DNA from: an uncultured Sphingomonadales bacterium
GTDB taxonomy: Bacteria > Pseudomonadota > Alphaproteobacteria > Sphingomonadales > Sphingomonadaceae
NCBI GenBank assembly: GCA_903832325.1
Contig: CAILBC010000022.1
Span: forward strand, 62,001 to 126,000
Length of the DNA: 64,000 nt
Reading direction: 5' to 3'
A model generated the notes under the pieces. The model was not told the origin of the DNA. It searched no databases and was given only the letters and a program-made list of their open reading frames with translations. Positions 9,025 to 19,536 of the stretch are shown one piece after another. Each line of letters starts with the position of its first letter. Within the stretch, counting starts at the first letter, position 1. Made by a program: the position numbers and the translations under genes.

Positions 9025-10341
9025 ATGCATATCCTGTCCAGCCTTGCCGGAATGGCGTTGATCCTGATTATCGCCGTTGCGCTGTCGCATGATCGCCGGG
9101 CGATATCGTTGCGTATCGTGGTGCCGGCGTTTGCGCTGCAGGCCGGGTTTGCCGCGCTGGTGCTGCGGTTTCCCCCGGGCAAATATGCGCTGGAGGGCGC
9201 GGCGCACGGGGTGGAAAGCCTGCTGGGCTATGCCCGGGCCGGGGTTACGTTCCTGTTCGGGCCGCTCGCCGCGCCGGAAATCGGCGGGCACAGCTTTGTC
9301 ATTTCGGCACTGCCGACAATCGTGTTTTTCGCGGCGCTGATTTCGATCCTCTATTACCTGGGGGTGATGCAGCAGGTGATCCGCTGGATCGGCGGCGCGC
9401 TGGAAGCGATAACCGGGATCAGCCGGGTGGAGGCGCTGTGCGCGGCGTCCAATATCTTTGTGGGGCAAAGCGAATCGCCCCTGGTGATCCGGCCCTATCT
9501 GGCGGCCCTGGCCCCGGCGCAGATGTTTACGGTGATGACAGTGGGCATGGCCGGCGTCGCAGGCACGATTCTGGCCGCCTATGCCGCCATGGGCATCCGC
9601 ATCGATTACCTGGTGGCCGCGGCGTTCATGTCGGCGCCGGGCGGCGTGCTGATGGCCAAGCTGATCTATCCCGACGAACCGCCCGCCCCGCCCGAACTGG
9701 CCGACAATGCCCCGCTGCCCGATCCGCATGAGCCGATCGTTGCCGGGCCGATCGCTGCTGGGCCGATCGCTGCTGGGCCGACCGCTGCTGGGCCGACCGC
9801 TTCCGGGCACGACGAAGAACGCCCCGCCAACCTGATCATGGCCGCGGCGCAAGGCGCACAGACCGGGGTGCGGCTGGCCGTGGCGGTGGGCGCAATGGTG
9901 CTGGCGTTTGTGGCGCTGGTGGCGCTGGCCAACGGATTGCTGGGCTGGTTTGGCGGATTGTTCGGCCATCCCGACCTTGCCTTTCAGCAGATGATCGGTG
10001 CGGTGTTTGCACCGGTGTTCCGCCTGCTCGGCGCGCCCGACTGGCGCGAGGCAGAAATTGCCGGCGGCCTGTTCGGCACCAAGATCGTGCTCAACGAATT
10101 TGTCGCGTTCATCGATCTGGGCACGGCCAGAACGCTGAGCGCGCAGACCGTGGCGATCGTGACCTTTGCTTTGTGCGGCTTTGCCAATTTCAGCTCGATC
10201 GCGATCCAGATGGCGGTTGCCGGGGGCCTCGCGCCCAACCAGCGCCCGGTGATCGCGCGGCTGGGCCTGCGCGCGCTGGTGGCCGGCGCGCTGAGCAACC
10301 TGATGAGCGCGGCATTGGCGGGGCTGTTGCTGGGGGGGTAG
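9025..10341 (+). CDS. NupC/CNT-family nucleoside transporter
   Basis: A 438-residue concentrative nucleoside transporter. The CNT signatures are ITGISRVEALCAASNIFVGQSESPL (substrate-binding hairpin), FMSAPGGVLMAKL, and TKIVLNEFVAF with the NFSSIAIQ segment near the C-terminus. It imports nucleosides by cation symport in the inner membrane. I chose ATG 9025 because the earlier frame overlaps the divergent gene and is charged. Odd feature: a cytoplasmic loop (about residues 237-261) carries five tandem 15-base units coding for AGP-I/T-A repeats, an expansion not found in typical NupC. Neighbouring transporter and nucleosidase genes suggest nucleoside salvage. Confidence 0.9.
   Translation: MHILSSLAGMALILIIAVALSHDRRAISLRIVVPAFALQAGFAALVLRFPPGKYALEGAAHGVESLLGYARAGVTFLFGPLAAPEIGGHSFVISALPTIVFFAALISILYYLGVMQQVIRWIGGALEAITGISRVEALCAASNIFVGQSESPLVIRPYLAALAPAQMFTVMTVGMAGVAGTILAAYAAMGIRIDYLVAAAFMSAPGGVLMAKLIYPDEPPAPPELADNAPLPDPHEPIVAGPIAAGPIAAGPTAAGPTASGHDEERPANLIMAAAQGAQTGVRLAVAVGAMVLAFVALVALANGLLGWFGGLFGHPDLAFQQMIGAVFAPVFRLLGAPDWREAEIAGGLFGTKIVLNEFVAFIDLGTARTLSAQTVAIVTFALCGFANFSSIAIQMAVAGGLAPNQRPVIARLGLRALVAGALSNLMSAALAGLLLGG
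9733..9807 (+). repeat. Five tandem 15-base units inside the nucleoside transporter gene
   Basis: Five units of the type ccgatcgctgctggg lie head to tail (9733-9747, 9748-9762, 9763-9777, 9778-9792, 9793-9807). They differ by one to three bases and stay in frame, coding for an Ala-Gly-Pro-Ile/Thr-Ala loop. This is recent tandem expansion in a hydrophilic loop. Confidence 0.9.
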
Positions 10342-10421
10342 GCGCGAAACGGAGGCAAGGCATCGGGATGGCCGTGGCGGGCGCGGTTCGACAGGCGCAC
10401 CCCGAACGAATCAAGAGGCAT

Positions 10422-11063
10422 TCATCCGGCAAGCCTGCCCAGCGCATCGGGCAGCAAATCCACCGCCCGGGCCAGTTCTTCGTCCAGGTGGCCCAGCAGG
10501 TTGGTCCAGGTGTGCAGGCCCGTGGGCGGCTCTGGCCCGTCGGAAATGCCGCGCAGGCCGATCAGCGGCACGTCGAACCGGGCGCAGACGCGCGCCAGGG
10601 CAAAAGTTTCCATATCGACCATGTCGGCATCGATGGCATCATAACCATCGCCCGATACGACCGCACCGCCGGTGGACAGCCGCGCCGATGCAATCGGCAG
10701 CGGGGTGTGCAACGGCACATCGACCGGGTGATCGACCAGCGGGGTAACCCCTTTGGCAAAGCCGAAGGGAGAGGCATCGATATCGCGCCACGACACGCTT
10801 TTGACCTGAAACACCGCGCCCAGCGGGCAAGTGCGCGATCCGGCCGAGCCCAGGCACACCACCCAATCCGCCCGGCGGCCGGCATGAGCCAGCGCGGCCA
10901 GCGCCAGCGCGCCCTGCATCGCCGCCTCGATCGGGCCGATGCCGGTAAACAGCGGGGCAAACCGCGCGCGCAGATGCGGGCCATATTCAGGCAGCGCGGC
11001 CATCACGAACAGGACGTTCCTGCCCGCAATGGGCACCAGATCGGGCAATGGGGTATGTGCCAT
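10422..11063 (-). CDS. Nucleosidase/phosphorylase family protein (MTA/SAH nucleosidase-like)
   Basis: A 213-residue protein of the PNP/UDP phosphorylase superfamily. Visible elements are the glycine-rich N-terminal strand, VVCLGSAGSRTCPLGAVF, VVSGDGYDAIDADMVDMETFALARVC (the MxxE purine/ribose-binding motif as DMETFA) and GLRGISDG (base-contact Asp). These fit 5'-methylthioadenosine/S-adenosylhomocysteine nucleosidases or related hypoxanthine-type phosphorylases; the exact substrate is not certain. ATG 11063 lies 8 bases after the esterase stop, so both are cotranscribed. Confidence 0.75.
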   Translation of the reverse strand: MAHTPLPDLVPIAGRNVLFVMAALPEYGPHLRARFAPLFTGIGPIEAAMQGALALAALAHAGRRADWVVCLGSAGSRTCPLGAVFQVKSVSWRDIDASPFGFAKGVTPLVDHPVDVPLHTPLPIASARLSTGGAVVSGDGYDAIDADMVDMETFALARVCARFDVPLIGLRGISDGPEPPTGLHTWTNLLGHLDEELARAVDLLPDALGRLAG

Positions 11064-11071
11064 GTGGCCGC

Positions 11072-12643
11072 TTATTCCGATTTCGTTTCCGAAACAAACG
11101 GACAAAGCGCCAGATCGGCCGCCGGCGCGACGCGCACGCGCGCGCCGAAATGCATCATCGGCGCCGCCGTGCCATCCGCCGCATTGCCCCAGCCCGGCCA
11201 CAACGGCACGCCCGGCCCGTTGGGATCGCCCTTGCGCGCGAAATTCACCCAATAGCGCATGATCATGTCCGACAGCGTGCGGTCGATCGGCCCGGCCGGC
11301 AGCCAGCTTGCGCCCGTGCCAAACACATAGGGGATTTCTGCGCCGTGATAGGCGCCAAACCCGTGGTGCCCGGGCCGCACACGGTCAAACCGATAGACCC
11401 AGGCGCCCAGCCCCGCGGCAGCATTGGCCCCGGCCATCGCCACCGCCGGGCAATGGAATTCGGGCGCGCTGGCCAGCAGATCGGCGCGGGTGGCAGGATC
11501 GTCCGTCAGGCGTTGCAACAAATGCGCGGCATCGCCGGCATGGGGCAGCCGCGCCAGCGTTTCGGCCTCGTTGGCGCCGCGCGTGGCCGGGTCGGCGGGC
11601 AAATAAAGCCGGTATTCATCGGCATTGCTGCCGATCAGCAGCGGCACGCGAAACGCAGGCTTTGGCGAAACCAGCGGCGACAGGAACGCGCCCTTGCGCC
11701 GTTCGGCCTGCAGGCGCACCAGATCGGCCGCGCTGTGCTGCGCCAGCGTTGTGGCGGTTTCATCACGAGCGACCACGGCCGTCGTTGCCTTTTCGGCAGC
11801 GGCGGGCGTGACAAAGGCGCCTGCGCCCAGATAGCCGCTTTCGATGATCGCGCGGGCAAACAGCCCCTTTGCCACCGGCATGTGCATCAACGCGGCAATA
11901 TCGGTGCCCCCGGCGGATTCGCCAAACAGCGTAACCCGCGCCGGATCGCCGCCAAACGCGGCAATGCTGTCGCGCACCCAGCGCAGTGCGGTGATCTGGT
12001 CCGACAGGCCCTGCCGCCCGGCGCTGACATCGGGCAGCGCGGGATGGGCAAAAAAGCCCAGCGCGCCCAGCCGGTAATTGAGCGAAACCACCACTACCCC
12101 GCGCGCCGCCAGCCGCGCGCCGCGATAATCCGCCTCCTGGCTGTAACCGCTGGTGTTCGATCCGCCGTGAATCCACACCATCACCGGCAGGCGGTGGCCG
12201 CGGGCCCGGCCCGCAGGGGTCCAGACATTGAGAAACAGGCAGTTTTCGGACGTGGCCGGGCCCGGCGGCACGACATCGCCATCGCTGCCCATCGCCACGG
12301 CCAGCCGGCGATACCACGCCGCGGTGGCGTCGGTTTGCGGGCAGGCCGCGCCGTAATGCGTGGCATCGATCACGCCCACCAGATGCGCCTGGGTCGAAAC
12401 ATGCCAGCGCCGCGCGCCGGTGGGCGGATCGGCATAGGGAATGCCGAGATAGGCCGAAATCCCGCCGGCCAGCGCCAGCCCCTTCACTTGCGCCTTGCCC
12501 ACGGCAACCTGTGGCGCCGCCTCTGCGCCAGCCGCAACGGGCGCGGAAGAAGGCGCCGGGGACGGGGCCCCTTGGGCGACCCCCGCCAGCAGACCCTGCA
12601 ACAGCACAGCGCCCCATAGAGCGTGTCGGTTTCGCGCGTTCAT
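11072..12643 (-). CDS. Secreted type-B carboxylesterase
   Basis: A 523-residue alpha/beta-hydrolase of the carboxylesterase/cholinesterase family. A signal peptide (MNARNRHALWGAVLLQGLLAG, cleavage near residue 25) leads to a Pro/Ala-rich linker and the catalytic domain. The oxyanion motif HGG is at 160-161 region, the nucleophile elbow GESAGG has Ser at about 243, and the catalytic His lies in GAYHGAEIPYVFG. The SENCLFLNVW motif of the family is present. It would hydrolyse carboxylic esters in the periplasm or outside. I preferred ATG 12643 to the upstream GTG because the signal peptide begins there. Confidence 0.9.
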   Translation of the reverse strand: MNARNRHALWGAVLLQGLLAGVAQGAPSPAPSSAPVAAGAEAAPQVAVGKAQVKGLALAGGISAYLGIPYADPPTGARRWHVSTQAHLVGVIDATHYGAACPQTDATAAWYRRLAVAMGSDGDVVPPGPATSENCLFLNVWTPAGRARGHRLPVMVWIHGGSNTSGYSQEADYRGARLAARGVVVVSLNYRLGALGFFAHPALPDVSAGRQGLSDQITALRWVRDSIAAFGGDPARVTLFGESAGGTDIAALMHMPVAKGLFARAIIESGYLGAGAFVTPAAAEKATTAVVARDETATTLAQHSAADLVRLQAERRKGAFLSPLVSPKPAFRVPLLIGSNADEYRLYLPADPATRGANEAETLARLPHAGDAAHLLQRLTDDPATRADLLASAPEFHCPAVAMAGANAAAGLGAWVYRFDRVRPGHHGFGAYHGAEIPYVFGTGASWLPAGPIDRTLSDMIMRYWVNFARKGDPNGPGVPLWPGWGNAADGTAAPMMHFGARVRVAPAADLALCPFVSETKSE

Positions 12644-12717
12644 GCCGGTAATGCCCCAAATGCCCGGCACGGCAATGCCTGAAATCGTGCCGTTTGGCCA
12701 GCGCCTTGGCCGATTGC

Positions 12718-15321
12718 CTAGCTATTTGCCTCACGCTTCAGGTCATACAGCAGGTCCAGCGCGGCGCGCGGGGTCAGCGCATCGATATCAAGGCTGTTGA
12801 GCCGTGCGCGCAGGGCATCGACTTTATCCTCTGCGGCCTCGATCGCTGCGGCAAACAGCGGCAGGTCGTCCAGCCCGGCGGCAAGGCCACCCGTGGCCGC
12901 GCGCCCCTTTTCCAGCCGGTCGAGCACCGATTTGGCGCGGCGCAACACCCCCGGAGACACGCCCGCCAGCCGCGCCACCGCCAGGCCATAGCTTTTGTCC
13001 GCAGGCCCCGGCGCCAGTTCGTGCAGCAGCACCAGATCGCCCTTCCATTCGCGCGCCCGCACATGGTGCAGCGACAGCGCGGTGCAGGTTTCGGCCAGCC
13101 GCGTCAGTTCGTGGTAATGCGTGGCGAACAGGCAGCGGCAGCGGTTCACTTCGTGCACCGCCTCCACCACCGCCCACGCCAGCGCCAGCCCGTCATAAGT
13201 CGATGTGCCGCGCCCGACTTCATCGAGGATGACAAAGCTGCGATCGCTCGCCTGCGCCAGGATCGCGGCGGTTTCGACCATTTCCACCATGAACGTCGAT
13301 CGGCCGCGGGCCAGATTGTCGCTGGCGCCCACCCGGCTGAACAGCCGGTCGACCACGCCCACCGTGGCCGCCTCGGCCGGCACGAAACTGCCCGCCTGCG
13401 CCAGCAGCACGATCAGCGCATTCTGCCGCAGAAAGGTCGATTTGCCGCCCATGTTGGGCCCGCCGACCAGCCACAGCCGGTCATCCGTGCTCAGCGCACA
13501 GTCGTTGGCAACAAAGCGTTCGCCCCGGCCGCCCAGCGCCGCCTCGACCACCGGATGGCGCCCGCCGGCAATCTGCAGCACCGGATCGGGCACGATCTGC
13601 GGCAGCGCCCAGCCGCCCTCTGCCGCGCGTTCGGCCAGGCCGGCGGCGACATCGAACCGGGCGAGCGCGGCGGCGGTGCGCGCGATGGATTCGCGCAGAG
13701 CCACCGCGCGTGACGACAAATCCTCGAAATGCGCGTCTTCGGCGGCGAGCGCGTGGCCGCCGGCTTCGGCAATGCGGCTGGCTTCTTCATGCAGCGCCAA
13801 CGCGTTGAAGCGCACCGCACCGGCCATTGTCTGGCGATGGGTAAAGCCCGAATCCGGCGCCATCATCCGGTCGGCATGGCGCGCGGGCACTTCGATGAAA
13901 TAGCCGAGCACGCCGTTGTGGCGGATTTTCAGCGCCGCCACCCCGGTTTCATCGCGATATTTCGCCTCCAGCGCGGCAATCGCGCGGCGCGAATGGCTGG
14001 CCATGCCGCGCAATTCATCGAGCGCCGCGTCATAGCCTTCGGCAATGAACCCGCCGCCGCTGCGTTCGGTGGGCGGCGCCGGAACCAGCGCGCGCGCCAG
14101 CAGATCGACCAGCGCGGCATGCCCGCGCAAATCGGGCAGCAGCGACCCGGCCAATGCGGGCAGATCCCGCCGCAGGCCGATCAGATCGGCCAGCCGCGCG
14201 GCCTCGCCCAGGCCATCGCGCAACTGGCCCAGATCGCGCGGGGAACCCCGCCCGGCAACCAGCCGCCCGATCGCGCGCCCGATATCGGGCGCCGCGCGCA
14301 GCACGCCGCGCAAATCGCCGCGCAGCAGCGGATCATCGTGCAGCCAGCTGACCAGTTCCAGCCGCTGGCGGATCGCGGCAATGTCGGTCAGCGGCGCCGA
14401 CAAGTCATCGGCGAGCAGGCGCGCGCCCGCGCCGGTAACGCAGCGATCCACCGCATCGATCAGGCTGCCGCGCCGTCCCCCGCCAGAGGCCTGCGTGACC
14501 TCAAGACTGGCGCGCGTGGCTTCATCCATCGCCATGGTCTGGTCGGCGCCGCGCGCCTGCGGCGGCAACAGGAATGGCAGCCGCCCGCGCCCGACATGAT
14601 CGAGATAATCGATCAACCCCGCCGCCGCCGCCAGCATCGGGCGGGAAAAGGCGCCAAACCCGTCCAGCGTGGCCACCCCGTGCAGATCGCGCAGCAGCGT
14701 TTCGCCGCGCGCCGAATCAAACCCGCGCGCCGGGCGTTCGATCGCATCGGGCGGGGCAAAGTCGGCGGCGGTTTCGGCGACGATCGTCTCGCTCGCGCCG
14801 ATCCGCGCCAGCACGGCGGGCACGCCATCGGGCGCGCAGTCTTCCAGTTCGACCCGGCCGGTGGAAATGTCGCACGACGCAATGCCGACCCGCCCCGCAA
14901 CCATGCCGATCGCGGCCAGCAGATTGGCGCGGCGCGGTTCCAGCAGCGCCTCTTCGGTCAGGGTGCCGGCCGTGACAAAGCGCACGATATCGCGCGCCAC
15001 CAGCGCCTTTGACCCGCCGCGCCGTTTTGCCTGTTCGGGGGTTTCAACTTGTTCGGCAATCGCCACGCGGCACCCGGCGCGGATCAACCGGGCCAGATAG
15101 CCCTCGGCAGCGTGGACCGGCACCCCGCACATCGGGATCGCCTGCCCGCCATGTTCACCCCGGCTGGTCAGCGCGATATCGAGGATCTGGCTGGCGCGCC
15201 GGGCATCGTCAAAGAACAGTTCGAAGAAATCGCCCATGCGATAAAACAGCAGGCAGCCATCGGCCTGTGCCTTCAGCGCCAGATATTGCGCCATCATCGG
15301 AGTTGGGGCATGAGGTGTCAC
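12718..15321 (-). CDS. mutS: DNA mismatch repair protein MutS
   Basis: About 867 residues, the normal MutS length. The N-terminal mismatch-binding domain contains [17 protein letters not shown] (Phe-x-Glu wedge) and [10 protein letters not shown]. The connector, lever and clamp domains follow, then the ATPase with Walker [10 protein letters not shown] (about residues 618-626), the Walker B region [16 protein letters not shown], and the conserved [13 protein letters not shown] 15321 is chosen because homologues begin a few residues before [14 protein letters not shown] 15297 is the alternative. No mutL is visible. A cgg/ccg hairpin (12665-12692) after the stop may end the transcript. Confidence 0.96.
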   Translation of the reverse strand: MTPHAPTPMMAQYLALKAQADGCLLFYRMGDFFELFFDDARRASQILDIALTSRGEHGGQAIPMCGVPVHAAEGYLARLIRAGCRVAIAEQVETPEQAKRRGGSKALVARDIVRFVTAGTLTEEALLEPRRANLLAAIGMVAGRVGIASCDISTGRVELEDCAPDGVPAVLARIGASETIVAETAADFAPPDAIERPARGFDSARGETLLRDLHGVATLDGFGAFSRPMLAAAAGLIDYLDHVGRGRLPFLLPPQARGADQTMAMDEATRASLEVTQASGGGRRGSLIDAVDRCVTGAGARLLADDLSAPLTDIAAIRQRLELVSWLHDDPLLRGDLRGVLRAAPDIGRAIGRLVAGRGSPRDLGQLRDGLGEAARLADLIGLRRDLPALAGSLLPDLRGHAALVDLLARALVPAPPTERSGGGFIAEGYDAALDELRGMASHSRRAIAALEAKYRDETGVAALKIRHNGVLGYFIEVPARHADRMMAPDSGFTHRQTMAGAVRFNALALHEEASRIAEAGGHALAAEDAHFEDLSSRAVALRESIARTAAALARFDVAAGLAERAAEGGWALPQIVPDPVLQIAGGRHPVVEAALGGRGERFVANDCALSTDDRLWLVGGPNMGGKSTFLRQNALIVLLAQAGSFVPAEAATVGVVDRLFSRVGASDNLARGRSTFMVEMVETAAILAQASDRSFVILDEVGRGTSTYDGLALAWAVVEAVHEVNRCRCLFATHYHELTRLAETCTALSLHHVRAREWKGDLVLLHELAPGPADKSYGLAVARLAGVSPGVLRRAKSVLDRLEKGRAATGGLAAGLDDLPLFAAAIEAAEDKVDALRARLNSLDIDALTPRAALDLLYDLKREANS

Positions 15322-15468
15322 GGTGTCGGGGCTAGCCCAGAACCCGGCGCAGCTCAAACCACAGCCCTTGAGGATATCAACAATTCCGCACCCAGGCTTG
15401 GAAACGGCGGGGCACGACGGCCGGCACGCGCGCGCATCGGGCGGTTCGGCGGCCGGCAGGCGCGCACA

Positions 15469-17127
15469 ATGATCCCGTTGCCTGTAAAGGACCGCGTCGG
15501 CTTGCGCCAGCCGGGCCGGTTCTGGCCATTCGGCACCGGGCGCGCGATGCTGCCCTGGCTGACCACGCCGGGCATCATGCTGATCGTGCTGTTGATGATC
15601 CTGCCCTTCGCGCTGGTCAAAGTGCCGCCGCTGATCGACATTCCCGGCCACATGGGCGCCGCCGCGATCGAGGCGGCCGGCCCCAACAGCCCGCTGGAAA
15701 AGTATTTTTCGTGGAAATGGGTGTTTACGCTCAACATCGGCGACGGCGTGCTAATGAAGCTGATCGGCGAACCGTTCGGCGTGCTGGCGGCGGGCTGGTG
15801 GTCCACGGTGCTGGCCACCGCGATGTATGCAGGAGGCGGGCTCGCCACGATCCGCGCGCTCAACGCGCGCGGCGGGCATGGCGCGGGCTGGGCGCTGATT
15901 TATGTGTTCAGCTTTCCGCTGCTGACCGGATTTCTGAATTTCATCCTGGCCACGGGGATTTCGCTGCTGGGCTTTGCCCTGGCGGTGCGACTGGAAAACC
16001 ACCCGAACCGCCGCGCCGCGCTGCTGATCGTGCTGCAGCCGGTGGCGCTGTTGTGCCATGCCATTGGCGGGCTGCTGCTGGGCCTGCTGGTTGCGGCCAA
16101 TGCGGTGGGGCGCGAAATGGACGCCCTGCCCCCCGGCTGGTGGCGCCCTTCGCAGTTTCGCGGCGTGATCGCGACGCACGAATGGCGCGCGGCGATGCGC
16201 CGTCTGGCTGTGCTGTTGTGGCCCCTGCTGGCCGCGGTGATCACCATCCTTCTGTGGAAAGTCCTGTCGCCCCCGCCCTTGCGCACGTTCAACCGCTGGC
16301 GCTGGGATGAAAAGGAATGGTACCTGATCCTGACGCTGCGCGATCAGTCGATGATCCTGGACGCGGCCACCACCATCGCCTGCTATTGCCTGATCGCGTT
16401 TGGCTGGCTGATCGGCGGGCGCTGGAAATGGGCGCAGTTCCTGCCCGGATTTCTGGTGCTGGCCGAATTCGTGGCGATTCCCAGCGATATCAACGGCAGC
16501 AATTTCGTCGATGTGCGGCTGTTGCCGGTGGCCTGCATGCTGTTGCTGGGGCTGATGGACTGGAGCCGGGCGCGCGCGCAGATCGCCGCGATTGTCGCCT
16601 ATACCGGGATGGTGCTGCTGGCGCTGCGACTGGTGGTGACAGCCGCAAGTTTTGCCGATTATGCCGAGGATTTCCGCCGCCAGCTGGTCGCTTTGCAGCA
16701 TATCGAGGACGGCAGCCGGGTGCTGGCGTTTGTCGAACATTCCTGCCTGCAGGAATCATGGCGCAACACCCGGCGCGACCATCTGGCGAGCCTCGCCAGC
16801 ATCTATCGCCAGGCCTGGGTGAATGACAACTGGGCGGTGCCCGGGCTGCATATGGTGGTGCCGCGGTTCCGCCCGGGGCGCAATTTCACGGCCGATCCGT
16901 CCGAATTCGTCTGGTCCGAACGCTGCGCCGGCGGGGGCCGGTTGCGCGGGGTCGATTCGGCCCTGCGCTTTGCACCGATCGAGCGGGTCGATTATGTCTG
17001 GCTGATCGATACCGGCATGCCAAAGCGCCCCGATCCGCGGCTGCGGCTGGTGTGGCAGGACGGGCGCAGCCTGCTGTTTGCGGTGCGGCCGCTGGCCATC
17101 CCCAACTGGCAGCCGCGCGGACTGTAA
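15469..17127 (+). CDS. Polytopic membrane protein of unknown function
   Basis: About 552 residues with roughly nine to ten hydrophobic segments between residues 25 and 400, then a soluble C-terminal domain of about 130 residues. The soluble part contains [20 protein letters not shown] and [15 protein letters not shown]. The arrangement (many membrane helices, then a periplasmic domain) resembles lipid-linked glycosyltransferases of the GT-C fold, but I see no Asp-Glu/Asp-Asp pair in the first loop that would make the case. The start is uncertain: ATG 15469 has an AGG-containing site upstream, and ATG 15547 would also keep all membrane segments. It stands between mutS (divergent) and the malic enzyme. 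Confidence 0.7.
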   Translation: MIPLPVKDRVGLRQPGRFWPFGTGRAMLPWLTTPGIMLIVLLMILPFALVKVPPLIDIPGHMGAAAIEAAGPNSPLEKYFSWKWVFTLNIGDGVLMKLIGEPFGVLAAGWWSTVLATAMYAGGGLATIRALNARGGHGAGWALIYVFSFPLLTGFLNFILATGISLLGFALAVRLENHPNRRAALLIVLQPVALLCHAIGGLLLGLLVAANAVGREMDALPPGWWRPSQFRGVIATHEWRAAMRRLAVLLWPLLAAVITILLWKVLSPPPLRTFNRWRWDEKEWYLILTLRDQSMILDAATTIACYCLIAFGWLIGGRWKWAQFLPGFLVLAEFVAIPSDINGSNFVDVRLLPVACMLLLGLMDWSRARAQIAAIVAYTGMVLLALRLVVTAASFADYAEDFRRQLVALQHIEDGSRVLAFVEHSCLQESWRNTRRDHLASLASIYRQAWVNDNWAVPGLHMVVPRFRPGRNFTADPSEFVWSERCAGGGRLRGVDSALRFAPIERVDYVWLIDTGMPKRPDPRLRLVWQDGRSLLFAVRPLAIPNWQPRGL

Positions 17128-17217
17128 CGGATCAGGCGGCGCTGCGGCTTGACGCCAGAGCCAAGAGCGGACAGGGCCTTCAGCGAGGCCGCAGCCAAGA
17201 TCTCCTGAGGAAAAGCG

Positions 17218-19482
17218 ATGTCCGACGAAAGCAACGTCCGTTTTACCGAACGCGAAGCGCTGTTCTATCACAAGACGATCCGCCCCGGCAAAATCGAGAT
17301 CATCGCGTCAAAGCCGGTCGCCACGCAGCGCGACCTCAGCCTGGCCTATTCCCCGGGCGTGGCCGTGCCGGTGCAGGCCATCGCCGATGATCCGGCCTGC
17401 GCCTATGAATATACCGCCAAGGGCAATCTGGTGGCGGTGATTTCCAATGGCACCGCGATCCTGGGCATGGGCAATCTGGGCGCGCTCGCGGCCAAGCCGG
17501 TGATGGAGGGCAAGGCCGTGCTGTTCAAGCGCTTTGCCGATGTCGATTCGATCGATATCGAAGTCGATACCGAAGATGCGGACAAATTCATCGAGGCGGT
17601 CGCGCTGCTGGAGCCCAGCTTTGGCGGGATCAACCTCGAAGACATCAAGGCGCCCGAATGCTTCATCATCGAACAGGCGCTGCGCGACCGGATGAAAATT
17701 CCGGTGATGCACGATGATCAGCACGGCACCGCCATCATTTCCGCCGCCGGGCTGCTGAACGCCTGTTTCCTGACCGGGCGCAAGCTGGAAGACGTGAAAG
17801 TGGTCGTCAACGGCGCGGGCGCAGCGGCGATTGCCTGCACCGCGCTGATCAAGGCGATGGGCGTGCGGCACGACAACGTGATCATGTGCGACCGGTCGGG
17901 CGTGATCTATCAGGGCCGCGAAACCGGCATGGACCAGTGGAAATCGGCGCATGCGGTCAATACCCCTGCGCGCACCCTGGAAGAAGCGCTGAAAGGCGCC
18001 GACATTTTCCTTGGCCTGTCGGCGGCCAAGGCGCTGAAACCCGAATGGGTGATGGACATGGCGCCGCAGCCGATCATCTTTGCGATGGCCAACCCCGATC
18101 CCGAAATCACCCCGCCCGAAGCCAAGGCGGCGCGGCCCGATTGCATCATCGCCACCGGCCGGTCGGATTATCCCAACCAGGTCAACAATGTGCTGGGTTT
18201 CCCGTTCATCTTTCGCGGCGCGCTCGATGTGCGGGCAACCACGATCAACGAAGAAATGAAGATTGCCGCGGCCGAGGCGATTGCCCGGCTGGCGCGCGAA
18301 ACCGTGCCCGAAGAAGTCGCCGCGGCCTATGGCAAGGCGCACCAGTTCGGGCTGGATTACATCATTCCCGCCCCGTTCGATCCGCGCCTGATGGAAGTCG
18401 TTTCGTCGGCCGTGGCCAAGGCGGCGATGGATTCGGGCGTGGCGCGCCTGCCGATCACCGATTTCGACGCCTATCGCACCAGCCTGAAGGCGCGGCTGAA
18501 CCCGACGACTGCGGTGCTGACGAATGTCTATGCCCAGGTGAAGCAGAACCCGAAACGGGTGGTCTTTGCCGAAGCGGAAAACGAAGTCGTGCTGCGCGCG
18601 GCAATCCAGTACCGCGATTTCGGCTATGGCGATCCGGTGCTGGTCGGCCGCACCCAGGCGGTGCTCGACAAGATGGCCGAACTGGGCGTGTCGAACCCCG
18701 AAAGCTATGAAATCCACAATGCAGCCAATTCGCCGCTGGTGCCCGAAATGGTCGCCTATCTCTATCCGCGGCTGCAACGTCGCGGGTTTCTGGAACGCGA
18801 TATCAAGCGCATGGTCAATCAGGACCGCAATGTCTTTGCCTCGCTGCTGATCGCGCTGGGCCATGGCGAAGCGCTGATTTCGGGGATGACGCGCACGTTT
18901 GCCCAGACCCTGACCGAAGTGCGCCGCGTGCTCGATCCCAAACCCGGCGCGCTGCCGTTCGGCATCCACCTGATGGTGGGCAAGAACGACACCGTGTTCA
19001 TGGCCGACACCACGGTCAACGAACGGCCATCTGCCGAAGACCTGGCGCAGATCGCGATCGAAACCGCAGCCGTCGCCCGCCGCATGGGGCACCATCCGCG
19101 TGTCGCGTTCATGTCGTTTTCCACGTTTGGCAACCCCTATGGCAAATGGATCGACAATATCCGCGAGGCCGTGGCGATCCTCGACGAGCGCAACCCCGGT
19201 TTCGAATACGAAGGCGAAATGTCGCCCGATGCCGCGCTCAATCCCAAGGTCATGGCCAATTATCCGTTCAGCCGGCTTTCGGGCCGCGCCAACGTGCTGA
19301 TCATGCCCGGGCTGCAATCGGCCAATATCTCGGCCAAACTGCTGCGCGAACTCGGCGGCAATGCGGTAATCGGCCCGATGCTGATCGGCATGGAAAAGCC
19401 GGTGCAGATCGCCCCGATGACCGCGCTTGCGCCCGATCTGCTGACACTGGCAGTGCTGGCAGCGGCCGGCATCGCGGGGTAA
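17218..19482 (+). CDS. maeB: NADP-dependent malic enzyme with phosphotransacetylase-like domain
   Basis: A 754-residue MaeB-type enzyme. Residues 1 to about 430 are the malic enzyme, which oxidatively decarboxylates malate to pyruvate (DLSLAYSPGVA, GMGNLGALAAKPVMEGK, ECFIIE, MHDDQHGTAI, the nucleotide-binding VVVNGAGAAAIAC, and FAMANPDPEI). From about 440 to the end it resembles phosphotransacetylase (VFAEAENEVVLRAA, the FGNPYGKW region and NVLIMPGLQSANIS) and is usually regulatory and catalytically silent. GAGG lies 8 bases before the ATG. A GC-rich hairpin follows the stop. It supplies NADPH and pyruvate. Confidence 0.96.
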   Translation: MSDESNVRFTEREALFYHKTIRPGKIEIIASKPVATQRDLSLAYSPGVAVPVQAIADDPACAYEYTAKGNLVAVISNGTAILGMGNLGALAAKPVMEGKAVLFKRFADVDSIDIEVDTEDADKFIEAVALLEPSFGGINLEDIKAPECFIIEQALRDRMKIPVMHDDQHGTAIISAAGLLNACFLTGRKLEDVKVVVNGAGAAAIACTALIKAMGVRHDNVIMCDRSGVIYQGRETGMDQWKSAHAVNTPARTLEEALKGADIFLGLSAAKALKPEWVMDMAPQPIIFAMANPDPEITPPEAKAARPDCIIATGRSDYPNQVNNVLGFPFIFRGALDVRATTINEEMKIAAAEAIARLARETVPEEVAAAYGKAHQFGLDYIIPAPFDPRLMEVVSSAVAKAAMDSGVARLPITDFDAYRTSLKARLNPTTAVLTNVYAQVKQNPKRVVFAEAENEVVLRAAIQYRDFGYGDPVLVGRTQAVLDKMAELGVSNPESYEIHNAANSPLVPEMVAYLYPRLQRRGFLERDIKRMVNQDRNVFASLLIALGHGEALISGMTRTFAQTLTEVRRVLDPKPGALPFGIHLMVGKNDTVFMADTTVNERPSAEDLAQIAIETAAVARRMGHHPRVAFMSFSTFGNPYGKWIDNIREAVAILDERNPGFEYEGEMSPDAALNPKVMANYPFSRLSGRANVLIMPGLQSANISAKLLRELGGNAVIGPMLIGMEKPVQIAPMTALAPDLLTLAVLAAAGIAG

Positions 19483-19509
19483 AAATCCGCCCCGGCACGG
19501 GGAGGATTT
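19483..19509 (+). terminator. Hairpin after maeB
   Basis: Directly after the stop, aaatcc (19483-19488) pairs with ggattt (19504-19509) and cccc with gggg inside. The second arm ends in TTT. This is a plausible terminator for maeB before the convergent tetR gene. Confidence 0.6.
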
Positions 19510-19536
19510 GCGATGCCCGCATGACGGGACGGCGGA

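Noticed and set aside
17308..19317. Long open frame antisense to the malic enzyme gene
   Set aside because: It is rich in His/Arg/Asp/Gly without any domain pattern, and arises from strong G/C bias at the third codon position of the real gene.
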